Positions 34,486-46,971 of a DNA stretch of 64,000 bases are shown here, piece after piece. Within the stretch, counting starts at the first letter, position 1. Each line of letters begins with the position of its first letter. Origin of the DNA: Malaya genurostris (Eukaryota; Arthropoda; Insecta; Diptera; Culicidae); the NCBI RefSeq assembly GCF_030247185.1, contig NC_080572.1, positions 160,171,580-160,235,579 of the forward strand. The letters are read 5' to 3'. A program made the position numbers and the translations under genes. The notes under the pieces were generated by a model that searched no databases, was not told the DNA's origin, and saw only the letters and a list, made by a program, of their open reading frames with translations.

Positions 34486-35324
34486 ATATTTTTCGAAAAT
34501 GCATCAACAACCTAGGCAACCAACGAATAAGTTCTATTATCCTTCAACCTTGCTTATTTCGTTACAGAAGCTACCAAGTGAATGGAAACAATAGGATACC
34601 AGTGAGAATTGAATATTCGTGATTTGCATTGGTACGATTCGTTAGTGTTTTTGTGTTTTATTTTCAAGTTCCTTCAAGCTACGAGCTAAATAAAAGCTAT
34701 GTTCGTGGAATAAAGTGAGAGCTCCCTAATCAGTTACAAATAGAAGGAATGCGGAGAATGTGTGCTAATGAAGTATCACAAAGAAATCCCGATCGTTTTG
34801 AATGTGATCAAAATGGTGGTAACATAAAATAGATGGTGTGGAAAATGTATCATTGGAAGATAAATTGTAAGAAAAGGTAAGAGAAAAAGAGTTCATTTTG
34901 ACGCAGCACCATAATTCTATATTAGCAGTAGCCCGCTGCCTGAAATGTATTGGAAGACCACTTTCTTTCTACCAGCATAAAATGTATTTCAGAGAAGCTA
35001 TAACTAGTGTATTTCTACCGCTTTCACCTGTGCCAAAAAATCATCCTAATGATCATTGCGCTCAGTTTCTTAACTGCGATGTATATAAATATCCCGAGGA
35101 GCATAGATGTTACATACAAAAAAGAGAGTCATAAAATGAAATTCGTTCTTTTTCCCGCTTCTACCAGAGCTAGTTAATAATTTCAAAAACATCACAGAAG
35201 GAATCGCACGCAGGAAAAACAATCGCTGTATCAATGGTTAAAATACTTTTTACCATTATGATTTTAACACCCTTAAACAAGCTGTGTTCAATATTGGACA
35301 CTGAGGCAATCAAACTTTCAAAAA
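34486..35324. other. No recognisable gene
   Basis: A 78-codon frame at 34898-35134 has mixed composition and no motif. Nothing else is supported. Confidence 0.4.
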
Positions 35325-36966
35325 CCTGTTTTAATCCACCTAGTGGTGCTATGACGCCCTTCTCATATAACTCATGTTTTCTTGAAAACTACTAAGGAAT
35401 TCTACAATAGACTTTTCTTTGAATATTGATTAAAAACAGAAAACTTTTCGTGTTCCTTTTAGGTCTCATTAAACCTATATTTTTGCGCCGAGGTTTAAAA
35501 TTTGTATGGCATTAAGGATGGGGAAATTGACTTTTTACAAAATACAAAAATACCTAAACTGAAGATCAACCTCTGAAGTTTAAAAATCCGCTCATTATTT
35601 TCGTAGGAGATTAAACGAGGAAGAAAAACTTCAAAGACCGCAAAACAATCCGACATTTGTTTGAAAAGTAATTGTAGAAAACCCGACACAAGGTCCGAAC
35701 AATGGCTCATTACTCAATTTATCTAGCACCACTGCTGCTAGTGATCGTAATATGATGCGACTTTTATTATGCTATAACGGTTGATCTGAATTAATTGATG
35801 TCCTTACGATAGTTAATCAGCATAGTGTGAAGAATTATTTGACATTTGCATTTTCGGTCCAAATGACGATTTCAAATTTTAAACATATCTCACCGATTGT
35901 TCGTGAAAATCGACTTATTCAGTTTATCAAGACTGTTGACGCTGCTGAACAAGTGCACTAAATAAAGTGAAATCCTGTTTATAAAGAACTGGACCAGATG
36001 GCTATGCCATCTTGGATTTCAGAACCACCTCAAACATCGTTTTCCGACATTCACTCATCAAACCCGCTCCGAAAATACCCGTATTGTAGTAATTTTCATG
36101 TAATATAAATAAACCGGAAATGATGTTCATTTTATGCAAAAACCTCTTTTTACGAAGTACACAGAAAGAAAAGATGAAACTTACACGACATGTAAACCAA
36201 TAATACTATTAAACAGACATCAGTTGAACGAAAATCTTATTTAAAACCAAGATTGATGTAAAATTACATTGAAATGCATTTACTTTTTCATTGAGCATGG
36301 CTGTATATTTACAAATCGCTTAGTTTTGTTATGTAACTTTCCATTCAATTACCTGCTCCAAATATGTGCATGAATATAAATGTAAATTCACAAAATATTT
36401 TTATCTGTGTAGGTTCGTAAAATAGTTATTTGTGACTTGGTTCCTAAAAAAGATTACGTTATTTGGGATTTTGTTCGTAAAAAAGGTTACGTAAAAAAAA
36501 ATAACGTAAAAAAGTTTACGTAAACGGAGGTTTGGAAGCAACTTTGAGCGTTGATATAAAAATACAACTTTATTCATTGAAAAATCAATGTATTTAAATT
36601 CAGTTTTATATCGATTATGGTTTTCAATTAGATTTTCGTATCAATTCGTAGATTTTCGTATTAATTCACAGATTTAAGTCATTGTAGTGAAATTCAGTCA
36701 TTCGACGGTTTACGTTCCTATAAATTGTGTTACACGTACATTTGCTTCTCCTGTAAATTTCATGTTATTTCTGTGTATTAAATCGGCAATTTAACAACTT
36801 AGTTATAAAGCATATAAGGTTATTGAATCAATAGTCATCTAGTTAGCAGAGTAGAAAGAAAGCCTTAGTATTACATTCCTTTGGACGAATTTGACCTTCT
36901 GTGACAACAAACTTGGCATCCGATTCATGACGGCTAGTGATACGCTCCTACTGACACTAAGGTTGA
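35325..36966. other. Head of a CCACCTAG subtype A repeat, then unassigned sequence
   Basis: 35325-35380 reads CCTGTTTTAATCCACCTAGT followed by the CTTCTCATAT phrase after an A5 run, as at 56541. The body that should follow is absent. The rest is AT-rich, with a cluster of TTACGTAA-like phrases near 36415-36525. No gene. Confidence 0.45.
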
Positions 36967-37047
36967 TGTCAGAGTGAGCGCGGAACGCGGACCGAAGCGA
37001 AGCGATTCAATGCGCTGTACTGTTTTCTCATCGCATTCACTCTGACA
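36967..37047. repeat. Short inverted repeat, TGTCAGAGTGA
   Basis: TGTCAGAGTGA at 36967-36977 is matched by its exact complement at 37037-37047, enclosing 59 GC-richer bases. It may be a very small MITE or a chance hairpin; no target duplication was found. Confidence 0.4.
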
Positions 37048-38423
37048 GGTTTGCTTTGATCAAATGTAACTACATGATTAAAAATAGTTACTCAAAAATG
37101 AGTAAGATCCCACTCATCTACAGAAAAAGTGGAACAACTCTAATTTAGAGTAACTCTTCAATTACTCAAATTTGAGTTCTTCCATTGAAAACAATGTTTG
37201 GGTAAAATCTACTCGTTTACTGAGCAATGCTTTATTTGTACATGTGCCAAAAATAGAGTAATTAGCACTCAAATTTTGAGTAAAATTTTATTTAAAATTG
37301 ATTAAATTGAATTAAATTAATTGTAGCATTTATGCTAAATATAAGTACAGTATGTATAACTCAAGACGAACCACAAATTGTGTTATTGCTACTAATAATT
37401 TACTTTTTTTTATCTCTGGAAGCTTTTTTTACTTCTACCTCTGGATGTGAGACATCCCTCCGTAAATTTGCAGCAAGTTCACTTATTTTCTAGTGATTCC
37501 TGCCAAGGAAAGTTATGATTTAAAAAAACATTGGATTTGTTATTCACGATAAGTAATGATCTTCACGATAAGTAACGTTTCAGGCTTTTAAATCTTTGGT
37601 ATAGTGAACCACACTCGGAGCACACGAAAGGTTGTTCTGATTTCCAGCTGGTATGCAAATTATGGCTCTTTCAATTCTTTCGCTTGTCCATGAATTATCA
37701 TGCCACAACCTTTTAAATATGGCTCGAAACCCCTAAAAACGTACTCCTTATTCTAGATTTCAAATTTATTTCTTAATCTTTCATCAAATATTTTCTGCAT
37801 TGTATTATTGCAGTCAAAGAAATTTCCACAAAATTACCGACGAAGTTAACCACAGATACGTAATTTGAGCAATAGAAAATAGGGAATGGTATCACACAAT
37901 TTTTCGACGGTTCGCTAAAATAGTAATCCTAAAATTTGATACGTAAAACTCAAATTTAAAGTAAAAATTATTCATAATAATCACGGATAATTTTGACGTT
38001 TCCATGTATCATTTGAAAATGAGTAACTACCCGAGTAGAGTGTGAGATTAAAAAGAAAACTCAATTTGATGCTGTGCTGTTCGTATATATCGATTACTTA
38101 ATTTGCTATCGTTTTGGTCGTTTTAACGGTTAAAAGATCAAAATTGAAAGCAAAAAAAATGCTGTGACATTGACATCAAACTGGAAACTAGTTTTGCTCT
38201 CAGTGAAAGCACATTGAAAACTTAATGTGATGTAGATTTTCTCGAAATGACACGTCACGAGCATAATCTAAAAATAGAACAGCCAAAGAAGGTCCGGGAT
38301 AGTATACATTTAGGCGATAATACTCACAAGCAAGAAAAAAGATTGTATGCAATCTCCATACCAGTCGCAAGCAAGAAAAAAGATTTCATGCAATCTCCAC
38401 ACTACCGCGGAGACAAACCGGAC
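37048..38423. other. GAGTAACT-rich repetitive sequence, no gene
   Basis: Many copies of GAGTAAC/GTTACTC near 37083-37290 and 38020-38045 point to an old MITE-like element, with a CTACCCGAGTAGAG end phrase near 38028. A similar phrase (CTCGGGTAGTACTCC) closes the duplicated segment near 40081. No reading frame of interest. Confidence 0.4.
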
Positions 38424-40088
38424 TCGAACTTAGGTGTTTTGGAATGCGAACTTTTAGTTATTGCTATGGACTGTAAGTGCTAGCTGACAGTAGATGGAAA
38501 ATGTTCGGTTATATTACAAGCAGTGTTGTTTCACAAAGTTGTGTGCAGGTAGTTTCTGTCAATGCACACTCGTTGCGTCGCTTCCATCCCGCATCCTCCA
38601 TGAATAGCAGTGTGGTTATTTTAGCACAGTATAAAAATGTTCTCCTTGTCCTTCTCATATCCAAACATGTAACATTCAAACATTATAACATTAAATTAAG
38701 TTATCTACTTGATCTCAAACAACTCGCACATGTAATCACTTTGAAATACGAATTTAGAGGCTCTGAAGACCGAACGTTTTACAGTGAAATCTCCTACAGC
38801 ACAGGGAACAAGAATCAGGAATCCGGCAATAAGGTATTCCAAATCATTTGTTTTTTCGACTAATTGGGACAACGAACGATTATCTCGCTTCTGACCACAG
38901 ATAAAACCAGAACCTCTTCAAAAAATTTTTAGTTCTTCCGTAGACTTATAATTTACAATCATTTGATGCAGAATTAGTCCTGTGACTCAAAATTATAAAG
39001 ATTTAGTTAGACGAATTCTTTAGAAAAGTGTATGAAAGTTCCAAGATCTATTAGATTATTGATAAAACACTTCTCATGTTAATATCTAGCGTTAGTAAGT
39101 ATATAAAGTTCTAAGCATTTATAACTAGGAGTGAGAATTGTTTTGAAGAGTGTCTTCGACATAGTTTGTGGACTACTTAGGAATATACAAATTAAACATA
39201 TATTTTCTTGGTGGCTCCTCTAAGCCACTAAAGTATTATTAAGAATTAGCTCTAGGTTCTGAAATCTGAGACATTCAATGTTCGATGTTCGAACTTCGAA
39301 AACAATGAATTTTTCCATACTGTTGGATATAAAGTTATGGGTATTTTTAGAACGGGTTTGGCGAATAAATTATTTTCGCCATCCAGGTCCCCGATTTCTG
39401 GATGCACTGAAAATAATGTTCTAAAAACTTTGGAATGAACTTCGCGACGTCGTATGATTACAAATATCGAAACGTTTTTTTAACTAAACGCAAAAATTGT
39501 TACAGGATCGGATATTTAACGTATCTAGAAGGAAATCGATGACGTCAAATATATTTCTCATATCAAATTCTGAAATAAGCTTCTACGGCTCTATTCAGAT
39601 TGACCTGCTTCAGACAAACGTGGTACCGATGATCGCCAATTTATCTAATGCCTACCAGAAGTGTGGTTTGACACCAATATTCTCGTGGTTAAAAATAAAG
39701 AGCATCATTTGCGTAAAAGTTGAAAAAATTGTTTCTTCGCGGTTATGGTTGCGGTCAACTGCAGGATTTCGGCAGGATTTCACAGCATTTTTGTAAAGGG
39801 CAACAAAGGATTGAAGGAATAATTCTTCCATTGAAACTTAACTTTGTATTTTTATGCTGCCATTTGAAATTTGCTCAATTTCAATGGATTCACTAAGTTG
39901 TTGATCTCAATATTTTCATATTTTGAGTTTCACAAAACTTTTGCCGTTAAACAGCAAAATGATAACACAATGAGATATTAATTGCAAATTTGATGAGTCG
40001 ATATCATATTAGGATTTCAACCTGAAGTTGCTATCATAATCAAATATCAATTTGTTCTAAAATTTTGATGTTAGACTTTACTCGGGTA
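38424..40088 (+). repeat. Duplicated segment, copy 1 (1665 bp)
   Basis: Runs from TCGAACTTAGGTG to TTTACTCGGGTA and is matched in the same orientation by 43772-45279. By eye the two copies agree at the large majority of positions, with scattered substitutions and several indels. The largest is about 50 bases near 38482, present here only. The frames at 38477-38863 and 39497-39796 are not conserved in the other copy, so I see no gene. It could be an old segmental duplication or a long non-autonomous element. Confidence 0.85.
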
Positions 40089-40544
40089 GTACTCCAACTC
40101 TGAGTAACTTTTTCTAAGCGTGTAGCTCACACGCTTTCCCTCTGACAGCAACTTAAGGTTAATGTCAGGTTAATGGTTAATTGAGATGATTATTGGTAAA
40201 TTATCGCTACCGTGTAAATCATTAAATATTTTTCAGGTCCAATCTAGTCGAATTGAAATCAAACAAAGAGATAAATCTAATGCATTCGGAAGTGTAGGAG
40301 GTTTGAGATTCATGTCATGCTACAAATATTTAAAACTGTCATGTTGAAATTGTAACAAGTATTGTATATTAAAGATCATTGTAGAGGGAACCCCAAGTAA
40401 TCCCGTGCGAGTTGAATTCTCCTAGAATCAATTGTGGAGCAGGGAGGGCTTCATCCATTTCTTTAAGCTGTCATTGTCCAACTTGTGCTTTTGGAGTAAT
40501 ATACTACTATAAACAAAATATAGTAAGACTTTGTTCATAATTTC
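40089..40544. other. No recognisable gene
   Basis: Unassigned AT-rich sequence next to the duplicated segment. Confidence 0.4.
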
Positions 40545-40990
40545 AAAAGTCTTTATTTATTATTCCAAATCTATTTCGTCCCCTTCAAAGTAATCCCCCC
40601 GACCCCAATACATTTGTGGAAACGTTTTTCTTTTCCAGTCCTCGAAACAGTTGTTAAAGTCAATGTCCGAAATAGCCTTCAATTGGCGTAGCGACTCAAG
40701 TTTGATATTTTCAATTGACTCATAATTGTTTCCTCAGAGCGGTCGTTTGAGTTTGCTGAAAAGCTCGAAATCACACGGAGCTAAATCATGAGAATACGGT
40801 AATTGCAGAACGATATTAGTTTTGGCGAAAAAAAACTCGAAGAATCAATGCAGTATGCGACGGTGCATTATCGTGGTGCTCTAATGATCTTTTAAACTGG
40901 TTTTTACTGATCCTTCCGATATTCCAACGATCCCAGTTAGGTCTCTGACTGTCAATCGTCGATTCTCGAGCATCAAGGCCATTCGAAACA
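40545..40990 (-). mobile_element. mariner-like transposase relic, internally deleted
   Basis: Minus-strand translation from about 40985 gives a helix-turn-helix piece (L-E-N-R-R-L-T-V-R-D-L-T-G-I-V-G-I-S), joined directly to a catalytic segment with H-H-D-N-A-P-S-H-T near 40880. Next comes L-A-P-C-D-F-E-L-F near 40780, and a C terminus ending in G-D-Y-F-E-G-D-like sequence near 40580. The D in D-N-A-P and the D in P-C-D-F correspond to the second and third catalytic residues. About 90 residues between helix-turn-helix and catalytic core are absent and several frameshifts are present. A different subfamily from the 1255 and 30219 copies. Confidence 0.7.
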
Positions 40991-41544
40991 TTTCGAACGA
41001 AGTTTAATGGAACTTCTTTGTTGAATAATTGCCGATTGCACTTCAGATAGACGGACGTATACTAAACAGTAATGAATATTTTTACGTGACACTCGGCACA
41101 AACATCACTGACAAACCTAGGAAAGAAATATTTCGATAAATGAGGATTCCGCGAGAAATATAATTCTAAAGTCTTACTTCTACTGCCCACAGTTATACAA
41201 ATGTGTATTCGTTAAATGTTTATTAAAGGAATAGTATTGCTTAATTTTTAAAAGCACATAGTTCGAAAAATTCTTGTGATTTTATATCTTATAAGATGCA
41301 CATAACTGGAGCGTCATATTTCACACGAATTTATATTCAAGAACATGTAAAATTGTGTGATTTGAAAATTACACGGCTTTAAAAGAAATGAAATAAAAAT
41401 CAAAAGATCGACAGCAACAACGCGACTTGAACCGAAAAACATTCCGAGCCAGTAAATTTCTGTACGAATGGAATATTGCGTCATTTGAGAAGTTAAGTAG
41501 TTATGAATTGTATCGTTTGAAGAATTATGTCAATTGTAAAATTC
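40991..41544. other. No recognisable gene
   Basis: AT-rich, no motif or boundary seen. Confidence 0.4.
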
Positions 41545-42110
41545 ATAATTTCTTTCTGTGCACTCCACCATTCGGGGAATCTTTATCGAGACGTATAATG
41601 TTAAAGTCATCAAAATTTAAAGCTGTTTGAAGTAATCCATGTTTCGCACAAAGCCAATACATCACATTTTTGACTATGTAATACAACTTTAAATAAATCA
41701 AGCTTTGGCATGATGCTTTGACAATTCCAATGCAGGACAATGGAGGAATTATTTTCTGCGGATGATAAATTATCCATCAAATGATCCTTGAGAGAATTGG
41801 CCATTGAGCTGATAACTACTTCAAAAAGTTTCTAGTTATTGAGAGAAATGCCGTTATGAGGGTCTTTAAAATGTTCAGAAATATTGAATACTAAGAAAAT
41901 CCCGTTAAAAATTTCCAAAAACTTCAGGAATCCTGTTGGTGTCTGTGAAACGGGGCTATTGGCTTATTGTTTTTTTGTGCCAGTTCCTGGATGGGTTTGT
42001 GAATTTGACAAACTAGGAGACAGAGCCTTTGGTTTTGAATTTGATTTTTTTGGTGGTAGACGGGGATCTGTTTTTGATGGTGAAATATTAGGTGTTTTGT
42101 GGTAATTTTG
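41545..42110 (-). pseudogene. Non-LTR retrotransposon relic, ORF1 end and ORF2 start
   Basis: On the minus strand, 42110 down to about 41880 encodes a proline/serine/lysine-rich stretch that ends in a stop near 41840, like the tail of an ORF1. From 41804 a second frame begins M-A-N-S-L and runs into an endonuclease N terminus: L-H-W-N-C-Q-S-I, then C-D-V-L-A-L-C-E-T-W, where N and E are the conserved catalytic-site residues. A D-x-x-N-I-I-R-x-D-K-D-S-P-x-G-G-V stretch follows after a frameshift near 41625. Sequence after this is lost. The spacing and motifs suggest a Jockey/CR1/LOA-group element; I cannot place it more exactly. Confidence 0.65.
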
Positions 42111-42452
42111 TCATGAATACGACTTACTTCACTATATGAAGGTTAACTGATAATAAAATTTTATAAATAAAAGGTTAACACTTGATATATTTCGTTCATT
42201 CTAGCCTGCACAGTTGACTAAGCAAGACTTAAACAAGTACATCATTCCGGTTTTTTCATGTCCAGAGCTCAGTTCCAGTTCTAGTAACAAAAATCCAATT
42301 CAGTTTTTAATCAATTGTGGGATATTCGCAGATTCAGTTTCGTTTCAAACAAAGGCGATTGCGTCATCCTGCTGCTGGCACTTCTAATTGATGCTTCATT
42401 AATCCTTGTCAACTACGTAGACTCGTTCAATTCAGATCAGAATCCAATTCTA

Positions 42453-43627
42453 CACGGAACGACCGAAATTAGCTCTGCGCCTAATTCGTATTACTGTTTT
42501 TGAATTAGTTGATTTTAACAACAAAATTTCCAAAATAACTATAAAATTAGTTAAAATTTAGAATTTACTGTGCTGAAAAAACTCTTATTTTTAGAGAAAG
42601 TGTTTAGTTGGCGAATATTCTGGACACAAACCAGTAATATTTCAATCCAACACGAAATTCTCATTGACAACTAATTTCGTTATTAAATTCAGAAACTTTG
42701 ATTCTATTTATCTATCACCGTCATTACTGAAGGACAGCAATGTCAAAGCAAAACAATCCATTAAAAAGCTAAAAGGGACAGTCTTGTTGAAACTGCTCGC
42801 AAATTGTTTAGATGTTTTTCGCATGTGTTACGATATATCCCTATATAATTTTCTAAACCGATATGTAAAAATGACGTAAACTGTTAGTGGAAAGTGTATT
42901 TATTCAGAATTTGTGCGCAGTTAAAGCGATTGTGGGTAATAATGTTTTTACGCGAAACAGTGAAGTGAGTTTCGAATGTTGCACTGTAATTGTACACGTC
43001 AAATGATGTTTTTTTTGTATCTTCTCATTCCGGGCTACGCCGTCCGGTGTACTACTTGTATTCGGTTTTTGTTTTCCGAGTGCTCAAAGTTTTCAGTGAG
43101 AGAGTCGATTTCGCGAAGTCGAATAAAGAAAACAGCGATTTAGAAGTAAAATTTTCAAAAAGAAGTTTATGTTTCGCTTATGTCTTTTTCTCCAATACAA
43201 CATCGTATTTATACCTGCAAATATTGAAAAGATAACCGCGACTGAATTTTTTTTCGGTAGTAGTGTGCCATCTAGTGGCTAGTAGTCATTACGGTGTTAA
43301 CGAGCGCCATATAGCTGCTAATTGCAAAAACCAATTCAACCATTTATGTTGGTTGAAAACAACGTTTTATTTCTCTAATTCAACTAAAAAATTAGTTGAA
43401 TGGATATGAAGCGTGCCTTAGCTAAGAAATGACAGCACGTTTAATTGGTGAATTCAACTAAAAAAAATAGCCATTTCAACAAATATTTTATTATTATTAA
43501 GAAAATTAGAATTAAAAAATCTAAATTAGCAAAAGTAAGATTTTTTTAGTTGTCTCAAAAAATAACTAACTAAAATCAGAAAATCAACTATTTTTTTCGC
43601 CAAAATGCTAATTTCGGTCTTTCCGTG
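42453..43627 (+). mobile_element. CACGG-family DNA transposon, copy 2
   Basis: 1175 bp, with ends CACGGAACGACCGAAATTAG and, inverted, CACGGAAAGACCGAAATTAG, flanked by TA on both sides (42451-42452 and 43628-43629). It matches 8108-9284 almost base for base; the few differences include single-base indels in A and T runs and substitutions such as AAAATCAC/AAAATGAC near 42870. Same orientation as copy 1. Confidence 0.9.
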
Positions 43628-43771
43628 TAGGGTTTAGTTCTGAAATTCAGTTTCAGAATTCAATACCTGATATCTTTTTCATTCCCAGAGGACAGATCAA
43701 AAGTTTGGTACCTCTCCTGGAATCCAAGGCCAGGATCAATTAGTGCATTCCAGAGTTCAGAGAATCAGGTT

Positions 43772-45279
43772 TCGAACTTAGGTGATTTGGAATGCGAACT
43801 TTTTGCAATTGCTATGGACTGTAAGTTTCACAAAGTTATATGCAGGTAGTTTCAGTCAATGCACACTCGTTGCGCCGCTTCCATCCCGTACCGCCGTGAA
43901 TAGCAGTGTGGCTATTTGAGCACAGTATAAAAATGTTCTCTATGTCCTTCTCATATTCAAAGCTGTAGAATTCGAGCATTATAACATTAAATTGAGTTAT
44001 CTACTTGATCTCAAACAACTCGCTCATGTAATCACTTTGAAATACGAATTTAGAGGCTCTGAAAACCGAACGTTTTACAGTTAAGTCTTTTACAACACAG
44101 GGAACGTAAATTAGGAATTCGGCAATAAGGTATCCCAGATCATTTGTTTTTCGACTAATTGGGCAATGAACGATTATCTCGCTTCTGACCACAGATAGAA
44201 CCAGAATCTCTTTAGTAAATTTGTAGTTCTTGTGTAAACTTACAATTTACGATCATTTGATGAAGAATTAATCCTGTGACTCAAAATTATGAATATTTAG
44301 TTAGACGGTTTCTTTGGAAGAGTGTATTAAAGTTCCAAGATCTATTAGATGATTGATAAAATACTTTTCATAGTATCTAGCGTTAGTGAGTATATGAAGT
44401 TCTAAGCATTTATAACTAGGAATGAGAATTGTTTTGAAGAGTGAGTTTGTGGATTACTTAGGAATATACAAATTAAACATATGTTTTCTTGGTGGCTCCG
44501 CTAAGCCACTAAAGTATTATTAAGAATTAGCTCTAGGTTCTGAAATCTGAGACATGCAATGTTCGATGTTCGAACTTCGTGAATAATGAATTTTTCCATA
44601 CTGTTGGATATAAAGTTATGGGTATTTTTAGAACGGGTTTGGCGAGTAGATTATTTTCGCCATCCAGGTCCCCGATTTCTGGATGCACTGAAAATAATGG
44701 TCTAAAAACTTTATAATGAACCTCGCGACGTCGTATGTTTACAAATATCGAAAAAAAATGTCTAAGCTGAACGCAAAAATTGTTACAGGATCGGATACTT
44801 AACGTGGTACCGATGTTCGCCAATTTATCTAATGCCTCCCAGACGTGTGGCTTGACACCAATATTCTCGTGGTTAAAAAGAAGAAAAATTATTTGCGTAA
44901 GAGTTGAAAAAATGATGAAAAAATTCGTTCTTCGCAGTTATGGTTGCGGTCAACTGCATGATCTCGGCAGAATGTCAAAGCATTTTTGTAAAAGGCAACA
45001 TAGGATTGAAGGAATAATTCTTCCATTTAAAAATTAACTTTCTATTTTTGTGTTGCCATTTGAAATTTGCTAACTTTCAATGGATTCACTAAGTTGTTGA
45101 TTTTAATATTTCCATTGTTTGAGGTTCACAAAACTTTTGCCTTTAAACAGCAAAATTATAACATGAGATATTAATTGAAAAATTGATGAGTCGATATTAT
45201 ATTAGGATTTCAATCTGATGTTGCTATCATAATCAGATTTAAATTTGTTCTCATTTTGATGTTAGACTTTACTCGGGTA
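43772..45279 (+). repeat. Duplicated segment, copy 2 (1508 bp)
   Basis: The partner of 38424-40088, starting TCGAACTTAGGTG and ending TTTACTCGGGTA. It is shorter by several indels. Frames seen here (for example 44533-44823 minus and 44780-45037 plus) are broken in the partner, which argues against coding function. Confidence 0.85.
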
Positions 45280-45658
45280 CGAATACAACATGAACAGTAT
45301 GCATGATTAGATCAAGTCATTTTCCGATATATGAATTGTGTCAAGTCAAGTAATGGAAAAGTTCTGTATTCTAAAATATATTAGAAAAAATACATATTAC
45401 AAATTACATAGTTGTGTGCAAGACTTGACCATAATCATCATAATGACATTAAAAATGCAATTTTGAAACTCTCTTATCAACAGTTTCAAATTCCAAAACT
45501 AGACAAATAATTGTAAAACACTATCTAGGATTGTATTTACCTATTTTTAGGAAATAATGTGCGTTCAAGAAATATTTATAACAATATTCATAACATTCAT
45601 TCAGAACATTTTTTAGCGAACTTCCGTTCGTAGATAGGTGTTTTGTTTGCTATGTTTG
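45280..45658. other. No recognisable gene
   Basis: AT-rich flank of the Tc1-type element. Confidence 0.4.
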
Positions 45659-45788
45659 AAAATCTATTCGCACTATACCGGGACTGCCGATCCGGTACTA
45701 TCCGAGACGTTTTTTTTCCTGCTCGGCGATGACTGAGCTGCCGGTGTGTGCATACATTGGAATGCCATAAAAGCCTTATAAAAGCCTT

Positions 45789-45872
45789 TTGGTTGCCACC
45801 GATATTCCTCGCTCATTTTTTCGTACCGTCGGCACTGGGAAAAACTCGGTGTGGAATATCGGTTGTAACCAA
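45789..45872. repeat. Hairpin inside the transposon 3' region
   Basis: TTGGTTGCCACCGATATTCC (45789-45808) faces GGAATATCGGTTGTAACCAA (45853-45872), an almost perfect 20 bp stem around a 44 base loop. It lies between the left arm and the transposase stop codon. It could be a tiny MITE or an RNA hairpin in the 3' UTR. Confidence 0.65.
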
Positions 45873-46012
45873 ATGGATTTTAAAGCTTACTTCAGATAGA
45901 ATTAGAACAAAGACAATTGCCTGTATTTCAGTTATTTATTATTGAATTCAAGATCTTTTATTGCACAAATGTAGCGTTTTCTTCATACTTTTAAGAAAAA
46001 ATACGGATGAAA

Positions 46013-46863
46013 TTATTCGTCACGGTTTCGAAGGAATTCTCGAATTTTTCCTGTAACGCGGTTCATTAGGCGGCACACACCTTCTTCGTCCATCGTTTTA
46101 GCTATCTTATTCCACCAGTTCGTCATCTGATTGATGTCTTTGACAACCTTTCCCTTTGCCTTACGTCTCCTCTTCATGATTGCCCAGTATTTCTCAATAG
46201 GGCGGAACTGGGGGTAGTTGGGTGGGTTAAGGTTTTTCGGAACAAACTGGACCCCTTTCTCTGCATTCCATTCTTGAACGACTTTGCTGTAATGACAGCT
46301 TGCCAAATCTGGCCAAAACATTACGGGATGGTCGTGGGATCGAATGAACGGTAAAATTCGTTTTTGGAGACACTCTTTTTGGTATAGTTCCGATGTCATT
46401 GTCTTATTTGTAACGAAAACTTTCGTTTTTTTTTTTGCACAGCTGCAAATGCCCTGCCAAATAATAAATTTTCTTGCAAATTTGTCGGCAGAAACAAATT
46501 TATATTTTGCTAGAACATCCCCCCGAGCCGTTGCCAAGTACAATTTTTGACCTGGGATTTGCCGAAATCAGCCTTGACATAGGTTTCATCGTCCATCAGA
46601 AGACACCCGTCGAACTTGGTCAGCACCTGGTCATATAGTTTCCGAACACGAATTTTGACCACACTATTCTGTTTTATGGTCCGATTTGGCTGTTTGCTAG
46701 CTCGATACGACTTGATTCCTTCCCGGAGTCGAGTTCTCCTCACGGTACTATGGGCCGCACCGAATTTTCTGGGAAAATCACGGTCCGACAGATTAGAATT
46801 CCTCTTAATCGTCTTCAAAATCTTACCCAGCAGTTTCCGGTCGACAGTCAACGGATCCCGCAT
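46013..46863 (-). pseudogene. ITmD37E-type transposase, one frameshift
   Basis: From the ATG at 46861-46863 (M-R-D-P-L-T-V) the frame encodes a helix-turn-helix region (S-D-R-D-F-P-R-K-F-G-A-A-H-S-T-V-R-R). It continues to the first catalytic aspartate in L-M-D-D-E-T-Y-V-K-A-D-F (about 46585-46560). A one-base loss in a T run near 46563 then shifts the frame; the protein resumes near 46555 and runs to 46013. The second aspartate is in M-F-W-P-D-L-A-S-C-H-Y and the final glutamate in R-P-I-E-K-Y-W. I count 37 residues between them, the D37E signature known from mosquito ITmD37E. An intact enzyme would cut and paste the element at TA sites. The upstream extension of this frame (to 46971) is only translated inverted repeat. 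Confidence 0.85.
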
Positions 46864-46971
46864 TCCAATGCATGCACACGCCGGCAGCTCAGGCATCGCC
46901 AATGAGGAAAAAACGGCCCGGATAGCACCGGATCGGCCGTCCCGGCATAGTGCAAATAGACTTTTATGCAT

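Larger units (their letters stand above)
45659..46963 (-). mobile_element. Tc1/mariner element of ITmD37E type
   Basis: The transposase relic on the minus strand is bracketed by inverted arms of about 105 bp: 45659-45766 and 46860-46963. They share phrases such as CCGATCCGGT and CATTGGAATG with scattered differences. Arms this long are unusual for ITmD37E elements. The right arm ends exactly at the transposase start codon (46863), so the normal 5' leader and possibly the first residues are missing or replaced. A convincing TA duplication was not identified, so the outer limits may extend 10 to 20 bases further. Confidence 0.75.

Noticed and set aside
46864..46971. N-terminal extension of the ITmD37E transposase up to the first ATG at 46971
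   Set aside because: These codons are translated inverted-repeat sequence that also occurs, inverted, at 45659-45766. The conserved protein starts at M-R-D-P.
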